From: Oegoconia quadripuncta
Lineage: Eukaryota > Arthropoda > Insecta > Lepidoptera > Autostichidae
Direction of reading: 5' to 3'
NCBI GenBank assembly: GCA_949316235.1
Contig: OX438758.1
Location: forward strand, 16,193,194 to 16,257,193
Length of the DNA: 64,000 nucleotides
Part shown: piece after piece, positions 1 through 9,800 of the stretch
How the letters are laid out: every line of letters starts with the position of its first letter
How positions within the stretch are numbered: the stretch's first letter is position 1
Notes under the pieces: generated by a model
Seen by the model: the letters and a program-made list of their open reading frames with translations, nothing else
Told to the model about the DNA's origin: nothing
Databases searched by the model: none
Program-made: the position numbers and the translations under genes

Positions 1-600
1 TATAATTAAGGGGCTTTTAAAGTTAAGAAGTATTTGAGTATTCGGATGTTAGTCACATATTTTCTCCTGAGGCGAAGAAATTATAAATTTGTAAGTTGTT
101 TTGTTATGAAGACAGAGGGCTAATTAATAACCCAATTAACAAGCATTTTCTTTGTATCATAACCCTAACAATAATTCCTGTTGATAAAACTTTGCAGTTT
201 GATATAGAGATGTTAGGTTCAAATTATTACAGCCTTGCACATCCCCACTGTTGGAGCACGGCCTCCGCTCACTATGAGAGGGTATAGGCCATAATCCACC
301 ATGCGGGCCCAGTGCGGATTGGTAGATTGCCTAACTTCCCTAATCAAAAGGACTAGTGAATGCGACTGGGCCACAAGTGTTTGTCAACTGTAATCTATAA
401 AGATATAAGAAATGATTGGAAGTTTTTGGAGGAGACTTACACCGCATTAGGCGGCCCTTACACTAACATAGATAATTAAGTACCTACATATAGAAACAAC
501 TAACAAATAAATGAAGAATACACACAATATAAATGTAAAAAAGAAATGTAAGGAAATAAAGCTTATAATAAATAATAAATAAAATCTATAAACTTTACTT
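1..600. other. Intergenic sequence with a diverged interspersed-repeat tail
   Basis: I see no gene here. About 235-400 resembles the common lepidopteran repeat tail found next to LINE remnants, with words such as 'ccataatccaccatgcggg' and 'cagtgcggattggtaga'. The rest is AT-rich with no recognisable ORF. Confidence 0.4.
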
Positions 601-1250
601 TGTCATACTACAAAGTTTTTCAAAGGGAATTAATGTAAAACAGGAGAGGTTTATTGTGAGCTAATGAATGGCTTCAATTTAATACCTCCTTTCATGCGAA
701 ATAATCTCAAGTGCCAAAATCTTCTCTGTTCTCCATTGACTAACCCTAGGTTAAAAAGGTAAGAATGAAGGATTAGGGTATTTCTATTTATTTACTCATA
801 TGTACTGATAAGTTAAGGAGGCAGTAAGACAAATATGTTTAAAAAAAAGCTGAAGGAATGGTTGCTATGTAAAGTTTTTTATAATATAGAAGAATATTTC
901 AGGAATATCTACTGATCCTTGTACTATGTTAATGTTCTGTGTTGATGTGGTGACATTGTTTTAATAATATTTGACATACCTAATTTTAATACTATGTTTT
1001 TATTTTAATTATAATTATTATTGTATGTCCGAAATGGACAAGCTGTTGTGTCAAAAATAAGAATAACATCTCCTGTACACAGTTTGACAATAAAATTCTA
1101 TTCTATTCTTGGAAATTTTTATGCTTTAGTATGCCTTCATCGACAATGACCATAGTCTTTTTCTTAGAGTCCCATGAGCTATGTGACCCCAACCAACTAT
1201 ACTACTATTACTATAAGAAAATTATTTATCTACAGAATGTTTGTAAAAAG
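600..1250. other. AT-rich intergenic sequence, possible LINE 3' tail
   Basis: No gene is recognisable. The stretch 1045-1110, ending 'tttgacaataaaattctatt', looks like a retroelement tail, because near-identical wording recurs around 61525-61560. Nothing else can be supported. Confidence 0.35.
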
Positions 1251-2080
1251 TGTTAGAATATGATTACCTACTCATTTCTCTACCAAAGAATAACAAATGT
1301 AAAATAGTGATTGGAGCGTTTACATTTATCGCAATGCATACACGGAAGTGTCGCAGCATTGAAAAACATAATAAATCCGATATAAATAGCCCTAAAACAC
1401 ACGTTACAGACACTAACGTAGAAGTATTCGAACATTTCCAGATATTTTTAGATCAATGTGCACGTTTTCTAAATCGCTCGGCCGGTTTGATACAAACGTT
1501 AGAACACAAAATGCAGATGACTCACCCAATGTTTTAAATTCCAACGATGTTAGCGGGAAGTGGACCCATTATTGCACGCCACAATGAAACTAAATCAACG
1601 GGAGAACACCCTGATAGGTCACCAAATCATGATACTTCAACACGTTCAAACGCCACAGAACTCATCACTACAGGTATAATAACAGCACAATTATACGAAA
1701 GGTCGCGGTGTACACTTGTTATTGTGAGAAATATGCACTTGTTCACACAAAAAATAATACAATTTCACGTATAAATGCCATTCTCGCTGTATCTTCCACT
1801 CGTTCGTTCGACCGACCGATCACGATCACCATACCGACAGGCGAAGTAGGGGCGGGCGGGGGCGAGCGGCAGCAAAATATTCTCTTTGGTAGCAAAGCAA
1901 GAAAGCGACAGCCGAAGAGGCGACAATTTCCTAGAAGGGTTCCCAAATTTATTTTAGGAAACTACCAAAGTTCCTGCCACTATTGGTGTTTAACAATGGG
2001 AATATTTTTTTTGGATTATTGTGTAAATATTGGTCAAAGCAATGTGTAAAATACTATTGAGACAGTAATTAAATATGTTG
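1250..2080. other. Unassigned region with a GC-rich island
   Basis: Short open frames occur on both strands, but none matches a family I recognise and none has convincing splice context. A distinctly GC- and CpG-rich patch lies at about 1790-1945, against an AT-rich background. It could be an orphan promoter or the first exon of a gene outside the window. Function unknown. Confidence 0.25.
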
Positions 2081-2089
2081 TGCCTTTTA

Positions 2090-2245
2090 GAATATAAATA
2101 AGAACGTTGGTTGCTTGTTCTTCTCTGGGGAAAATAGCTTTTTGAACAAGCACAAAAAGTAATTTTTACCCAAAGAAAAAAAAACGTTCCAACGGTCGAA
2201 TTGAGGACCGCCTTTTTGAAGTCGGTTAAAAATAAATGCTATGGC
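2090..2245 (+). repeat. Interspersed repeat tail ('gaagtcggttaaaaa' family)
   Basis: The motif 'gaagtcggttaaaaa' preceded by 'cggtcgaattgaggacc' recurs at 44080-44120. Such tails are frequent 3' ends of lepidopteran retroelements; the exact family is not identified. Confidence 0.45.
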
Positions 2246-2842
2246 TGCGGGGCGCGGCGGCGTGCGAAAGGCGATTGATTTTATAATAAAATTATTTTAG
2301 CATTTTCTTTCCATGGATGGCAGGATTTATAATTTAAAGATGGTTACACTGCTGCGAGCTGACAGTTATCTGACACTTACAAGGGTTACCAGCTTTGTTG
2401 AATTGCCGCTTTTTATGCTGCCTTCGAATATCGTCTAGAGATTAAAAAATGCATTTGACGACCCTCGTTAACAAGAGAAATTATTATTAGAAATATTTAA
2501 GGTTTAATAATTAATATTATTATTAATACATAAGCATCGATCCAAGTGTAACTAATAAAGTAAAAACGGTTTCCATATAATTATTAAAAAATACTAAAAC
2601 GATGCTACATATAAATTAAAATTATTAGAAGAAATATCATAAATTAACTGTTTCTGTAAAAATAGTTAGCTCTATCATTGATTGCGTTGCACCACATTTA
2701 GCTTGTATTTTTAATAAATGTGTAAAAAGTGGTGTGTTTATGGTATTGCAGGCCGTGCCCTCGAGCTCTTAGAATCGTACTTTTGTAATCGAGTTCATGG
2801 GTTCAAACGTGAATGGTGAGAGATCCTCGGGGTCTGCAGTTT

Positions 2843-3096
2843 AAATATCCTTAGACATACACACAGCGCCATCTAGTTCCACAGTAAGCAACTATATGCT
2901 TGTGTTGTGGATACCAGATGGTTGATATAATACATAAATACATTTTTTTTGTAAATAAATACTTATTATAAATGAAAACATCCATAACTCGGGTACACAT
3001 GTCCGTATTCATCACACAAGCATATGCCCCTAGCGGGATTCGAACCCGCAACCTTTTGGTATAGTGGTCAGAGTTGCTAACCATTACACCAAACAG
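2843..3096 (-). repeat. tRNA-headed SINE, family A, reverse orientation
   Basis: Read on the minus strand, the head 'TGGTGTAATGGTTAGCAAC' (A-box-like) and 'GGTTCGAATCCCGC' (B box) come first. The body contains 'cataactcgggtacacatg' on the plus strand, and the tail contains 'gccatctagttccacagta'. Copies of the tail or head recur at 8566, 53673 and 56643. The tRNA-like head is not a real tRNA gene because it runs straight into the SINE body. Confidence 0.75.
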
Positions 3097-3105
3097 TTTG
3101 CATAG

Positions 3106-3645
3106 GTGTTTCACAGGGCTCTCGGCCCGTTCCTGTTTCTTGTTTATATTAATGACTTACCGAATTGCATAGACGATAACCATGAAATAACAATATTTGC
3201 TGATGACACTTCTTTGCTATTCAAAGTTAAAAGAAGACAGACATCTCTTGACGACGTAAATAATGCTATCTCTAAGGTGGTTGAGTGGTTCACATCAAAT
3301 AATCTACTCTATATTGAGAAAAAACCAAATGTATAAAGTTTTCACTACCAAATGTCAAACAGGTAATAACTACCTGTGTTAGTAAAAAACGAGGAGTTTA
3401 ACACTATTCCTAGGTATTACATTGGATAAAGGACTGCAGTGGGATTCACATCTCGATAAGTTAGCGAAGGCCGTCAGTTCTGCCTGCTTGCGATAAAAAA
3501 ATACGTTATTTAACCGACGGATACCGTGAGGCTGGTTTATTTCAGTTATTTCCACAGCATGATGACCTACGCCATTCTGTTTTGGGCAAATGCCGCGGAC
3601 ATAAATTGTATCTTTGTTCTGCAGAAACGAGCGGTTCGCGCGATT
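3106..3645 (+). pseudogene. Non-LTR retrotransposon (LINE) reverse-transcriptase fragment
   Basis: Translation gives the RT signature around 'GPFLFLVYINDLP' and the catalytic-site block 'FADDTSLLF' (about 3111-3220). These are the region 5/YxDD-type motifs of jockey/CR1-type LINE polymerases. Further blocks follow after frameshifts and stops: 'LQWDSHLDKLAK' near 3430 and 'LQKRAVRAI' near 3620. The piece carries only the RT palm and thumb, with no endonuclease and no clean 3' end, so it is a dead fragment. It ends about 200 bp upstream of the ataxin-10 start codon. Confidence 0.8.
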
Positions 3646-3659
3646 TTCTGCAGAACAAG
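3618..3659. repeat. Short inverted repeat at the end of the LINE fragment
   Basis: 'ttgttctgcagaaa' is followed about 14 bases later by its exact reverse complement 'tttctgcagaacaa', giving a potential hairpin exactly where LINE similarity stops. Confidence 0.7.
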
Positions 3660-3846
3660 GGGGCCGCGGCCCCAAGGTGTCTCTTGCTTGACAGTGACAT
3701 AATGACAGTTTTGGCGAGTTGGATCGGTTTGGATTTGGCAACCCTATCACTTCCACCCGTCATCCGTCAATCACTTTGACAGTGACGTACGTACACATGA
3801 TCCAAATGTGAAGTGAAGTGAAAAATAGAAATTTCATTTTCGACAA

Positions 3847-6800
3847 ATGTCGCGAGATAAAAGCGTGTGGTTTGCGGAAGAGATATTATTGGACGCTAAA
3901 CTTATTAATTTTCAACTGGAGACAGGAGAATGGGATGCCGTGGAGGAAATGTTACGCGCGGAAGCGCAACTCTCAAGAGACGCAGAAACTGGGCGATTGC
4001 GGCCGTAGTATATCTTTTTATTTACCTCTTGCATTTCTAATAAATTCCGTTGTGTGCTAGGGATACTGAAGCACCCGTGGCGCAGTCGCTTTCGCTATTC
4101 GTTTTCGATTAAAGAAGTTAAGCAACGTCTTGCGCGGTCAGTCCTTGGATGGGTGACCATTGGTGGAATTTTAATATGAGTGTTTCTGTGCTTAAGTGGG
4201 CGGTGCAATTGTCGGTCCCGGTTGTTATCAATTGAAGGCTGTCTTTAACTGACTGACAGGTGACCACTAGTCTGACACAAATGCACCAATCAATCAAATA
4301 CTCTTTATTGTACTATTAACACCCATCTGCACTGGGCCTGCATGGTGGATTATATTATTTGTTTAATTTCGAAGGCCAGGTTTGCTACTATAACTAAACT
4401 ACTAAAATACTAGACAAGTAGTAAGTTTTTTTAGGGTATTGTGCCTTAACAACAATGACAAGAAAATGTTATTGATCAAAAAATTAAATATGTTCATTTG
4501 CATCTCCTTATTGACAATCTGACCTTGCGTCTGTCTTTAAAAGTTACAAGTAAAGTTTACAGATGTGCTGTTAAAGTTTTTATTGTAAACTAGCTTTCCG
4601 CCCAAGGCTTAACTTTATCGCGGAAATTTATTTATCCCGCGGAAATTTATTTATCCCGCGGAAACTACTCACTTTATCGGGATAAAAAGTAACCTATGTT
4701 TTAATCCAGGGTATATTCTACCTATTTACCAAATTTGATCAAAATCCGTTCATCCGTTTCGCTGTGATTGAGCAAACAAACAAACATTCAAACTTTCACT
4801 TTTTTAATTAGATTATAATAATCTTTAAAATGTGTCTTAATGTTTTTCAGGAAAAAGGCATCTGAATACACTTTACGTCTCATCGCCGAGGTCCTTCATA
4901 TAATGCGTTTGGATGTTGAGCAAGCTTCGTACAACCGTAGCACTCTGGCTGTAGCTGAACAGTGCCTCCGTCTCGTTCGCTCATGTGCAGCTGCCGGCAC
5001 CAAAATGCAAACCTACATCTCCAAGGAACTCTCCATACTAGACTCCATGCTTATTCTAGCCACCGAATTCCAACATCCCAGTGTTGAATTGCTCAATGAA
5101 GAATTACAAAAGAAATATGAAGCATGCATGACTATTCTAATTCAAACTTTAGGAAATCTAGTTGTCAATAATCCATTCAATCAAATTATGATTTGGAATA
5201 AATTTGATGCAAATATACTGAACTGTTTAGTGGGACAGAATGATAAAATATCATCAGCTGCAGCTATGATTGTTTACAACATTTTATTGGGCCAGCCAAA
5301 TGTGTTGCCAGATGATGTGTCACTACTAAACTCTTTAGCATACATGTATAATAATGGCAATACTGAGTATCCACATTTAATTATAGAATACTTAATTGGT
5401 GTAGAGAATACTTACATCGAAAAGTTATATTCAAAATTGGATCCCGAATGTCGCATGCTTGTATTGAATTTAGCTTACAACATCCTTATGTCCACGGAGT
5501 CTCAAGATATAAATGTTTCAGTGAATTTTGTTAAGTTTATGGCCCATGAATTTAAGAATAAATCAGATTGCATCTTGAAGACAGTAGATAAATATGTGAA
5601 CACAATAGAGCCACAGGAAGTAGTGTTTTTGCTTGAGATCATAGCAACTGCATCTAGTATGGATGCATACCTGGATTGTTTACAGAGTGATACCTCACTA
5701 TTTATTAATTGTGCCTGTGAGTAGTTATTACTATATATTTTAATTTACTGTAATTTATGACAAACAATCTCAAAGGAACCTTTGGGGAAAAGGAAAGGAA
5801 GAAAGCCCTTTGAACCTTCTGCCAACAGCTGGATGCTTATAAACATTTACATTATGGTATTCCGCCTGGTTAAACTGCAGCGTCATTACTACTTCACGTC
5901 CGTCTTTCACTTAGTTGGCTTTAACTATACAACGGATTTTTATAACGTTCTCCCTATCATTATAGAGAATTTTATTTATTTCAATTTCCAAGCGGCTGAA
6001 GTGGGGGGCGGAAAGCTAATAATTTAATAAGTAATTATGCAAATGCTTGTTTGAACTTTAATAACTAAATTTATTAACTAGTTTTTCATGCCTTATATTA
6101 TAATGTATAATATTTACAGTTTTGCTTCGCGCGATCCATAAACTCGGCAAAGAGAGCAGCAACTTCTTTTCATCCCTCAACAAGCTGTATGCTAGCACTG
6201 GGAAGCAGTTCATCGATGATGAAAACGCGAGTTCTGTTAATATATCAATTGAAAGTAAGTTTAGTCAAAGTAAGTGGTTTATAATGGTTGGTTGTTGTGT
6301 TTGATGGCGTTTTGTGTGTGTCCAGTCTTTGTCCGAATGTATCTCAATAATGCTTAATTGCGTAATGCTCCAATTTGAGTGCGGTTTTTTTTATATTGAA
6401 GATGAAACTAGGGGAATGGTTCTTAGTTATGCATGATGAAAATTGGTTCAGCTGTTTCGAAAATATTTCACTTTTATCACTTGCTTTGTATATCTGTATG
6501 ATATTATGTTTGGTTCTATTGTTCTATGTTTTTTTTATGCACGACGGGTTCGTACTTGACCTCAATCACACCTGATGTTAAGTGAAGATGAGGACGAAGA
6601 GGGAAGCGTACTGACCGGGAAACCCCAACACATTTGGGGGACTGGCTATCTTATCTCTGACAACCGGAACACAACAATGCTATTAATATTGCTGCTTGGC
6701 AATATATAATAAGATGGTGATAGCTAGCCAGGTGGACATTTTAAAATGCCCTACCAACAAACTTGCAATTTATGTTATTACATTGTCGCCCATGCACTTT

Positions 6801-9800
6801 CCTCATCCTTCTATTAAAGTTAGATATGCTGTCTTATGAAGTCTTACAACACTTGAAAGTTTTTGGGAAAAGCAATCGTTTTTTTAAGATGCGGGTAGGC
6901 TCGAATCACCAGACTGGAGCCCTCTGATATTTCTGTCATTCTTCCAGTTTCCACTTTCTGTTAAATGAATATAAAATAATAAAAACTAATATAAATCTGG
7001 TTTATCAACACTTTGAAAACCACATAGCTATTTTTGTGTGAAGGTGAGGATGATTTTTTATTTTAACTTGTCCTTCTCAATTATACAGAGTGATATGAAA
7101 GAGTGAGTATGCTTGTTTCAAAATGTCCTTTGACATGTTATATTTGAAGTGTATTGGTACTTATATGAAAAGCATATCACTTGTGAGGAAACCAATCATA
7201 TCTTAAGATAAGTTATTGTACAAAAATTTTTGGTACCTATCATATTCCCTCTAATTTCTGAGTGAGTCTTCTCATTTATTTTGATGATCTTTTCTTTATT
7301 TGATCCTAAATCTTTAATACTTTACTTCAGATCCACTTACAAAGAACGATTCAGCAGACAACATGCTGTCATGTAACGAGACCACATCAGAATGTACTGA
7401 ATCTGAGAGCAGTGAGCAATACTTCGAATGCAATGAAAACCCAGCTTACATGGAGCGACTTGAGACCATAAACACTATAGAAAACCTCCAACAGCCTTTG
7501 AAGTTTGTTGAATCAATACCCGAAAGCAGAGGCAATTGTACAGAAAGAACTAACGTGAAAATAGATAATGATTTAACTAAAGTAGCATTTAAAAGGAGCA
7601 GCTCAGTGCCAAAGGCAGAAGACAGAGTCCAAACATTACCAACTAGAAGGATAAGCCTGGAACATAAGATAGACATTGGTGATGACAATGAACCACCCTT
7701 GATCATTGATTCTACATCACCCAATGGAAGTATGAACACAATTGCTGAGGTCATTCCAGTTGCTTTGCAACCACGACTCGAATTGCAAGGTTCTAGTAGG
7801 ACGGAATCACAGGATAGTTCCCCCAATGATCCACCAACAGAAATTCATTTGCCAAAAGAGGAGGTTAAAGAATGCAAAGAAGTGAAGGCGTCGCCAAGTG
7901 AAATATCGCCGCCACTAGCTGACGCTTTGCCGGAAACAGAATCACAGAAGCAATCTCCTGATACACCGAAGGAAGTAAAGAAAAGTCAGAATTTATCTAC
8001 TGATTTCGATCTCAGTGAGCAATTGCAGAAGATTCTTGGTATCTCCTCAGAGAAAACGAGAGGAGAGACTAGTGTGGAGAAAAAGAGCGAACCAGTGAAA
8101 GAAGTGAAGATTTCAGAGGAGACTATGGTGAACAAAGTTCCGTCAGTGAAAATTGATTCTCCAGACAATCAAAAGACCAGGTGAGCATTCGCACATTTGT
8201 TATTGTATTTTTGCATTGATGGGCAGCAGGCATATGATGATTGAAGTCATGGCATATGATGGTAGAGGTGGAGGCCACATTTTTTGACGCCTAGAATTTA
8301 ACCTTGAGTTTGATTGTAGTTGTAAGTTACACTTGTTAGAAAGAGAGGATGGGTTGGGGACTAACGTGAGCAAGATAGAAATTGTCAAAGTCAAATGGCC
8401 TTCACTTTTATCTAAAATGTTATCCTTTAGGATATGAACTAATCACGTCGCGAGTTGCAAATGTCACCGCCTCGCCGCCCGCTGTCACACAAGCGCCCAA
8501 TCTCATGGCTATCATAAGGAGGAAGATATGTCAGATTTTAATTCACGAAACCAGTAAGATTTGATGATGAACATGGACATGTGTACCCGAGTTATGGATG
8601 TTTTCATTTATATATGTATTTATTTATCTAAAAATGTATTTGTGTAGTATATCAACCATCTGGTATTTGTGATACAAGGCCAGTTGTTTAGTATGGAAGT
8701 AGATGGCGATGTGTGTGTAAGTAAATAAAATGTGAAGCTATATAAAATAAAAGGAGAAGTACGATGTTCATGAATGGGGCAAGGCCCGAGGATGGCTTTA
8801 TTATTAGAACAATTTAAACTATAGCTACAATCGGCTACGCATCAAGCTAAATGTCTGCAGACTACGTAGTACGTAGTTTCGCCGTAGTTAATCATACTGA
8901 TAAAAAAAAATACTCACACACGGAAACATTAAAACACCTTTTGAAGGTTCTTAATAATATTCAGAAGTGTCCAATACCACCACGCGACAAAGTTAAAGGA
9001 AGCAATTCGTCGATGTTTTGTCGAACAGCGTTCTCTGCGAATTTCAAGTCTAGCATCCCCTAGTTGACAGTGGCGTGTGGCTTTGCTCATGATTAAAGAT
9101 CATGCAAGCATTTGCCCTTGTTAAGATTATGTGTCCTCACCCTCACAGACTGGGTGCTATAGACATGACGACTAACAAGAAAGCGGTAACGTGCGTGGAG
9201 ACTGTGGAGCGTCACGTTGCGTTTGGATTCAAGGCGGCGCTGGTGCGCTGTCTCGCCAACCTGTGCTGGAAGAGTCAAGAGAATAAGAGACAGGTAACTA
9301 TGATTATATGGAGTATTCTTTTTTTGTGTAGTTGGATTTCATTAAATGAACAATCAATCAAAACGTCACTATAAAAGCCCGTAGATACGTTAGTCAAAAA
9401 AGAGGTAAGAGGGGTTAGTAGTTATTGCGAACAGAAGATGACTTCACGGGTAACATTTTTACTTTTAAAGGAGAAGTGGCCTATACCAGCAGTAGGTGGA
9501 TTTGGGCTGAGATTGATCGAATATTGAAGTTCCTAAGTTTAAACTTGTCGCATAATAAATTAAATCTTTGAAATTCAACAGCATGCTTATGATGTAGGCA
9601 CAGTTATGAATCCTCGCGATCCTGGATGACTGTGTCGTCTCTAACGCATGCTTTTGTTTTAGATTCGTGAATTGGAGGTCATTCCCATTCTGCTGGATTG
9701 CTGTAATATCGACGCTCGCAATCCATGTATCCTTTAACAATATGTACATCTGGTATAATTTTTTTGTACGACTGATTAATAAAATATCAGCTTAGTGGAG

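Noticed and set aside
3025..3096. Apparent tRNA gene (B box GGTTCGAATCCCGC)
   Set aside because: Runs directly into a SINE body that recurs at several loci; no proper acceptor stem. The same reasoning applies to the tRNA-like heads at 18400, 18960, 33330, 47060, 53720, 56370, 56800 and 58890.
4105..4158. Possible 5S rRNA gene
   Set aside because: Only the internal promoter region resembles 5S; the rest diverges and is shared with a second dispersed copy, so a SINE is a better reading.
8851..9063. 70-codon open frame in ATXN10 intron 4 considered as an extra exon
   Set aside because: Direct joining of 8180 to 9149 keeps frame and family alignment; this frame lacks matching splice sites.
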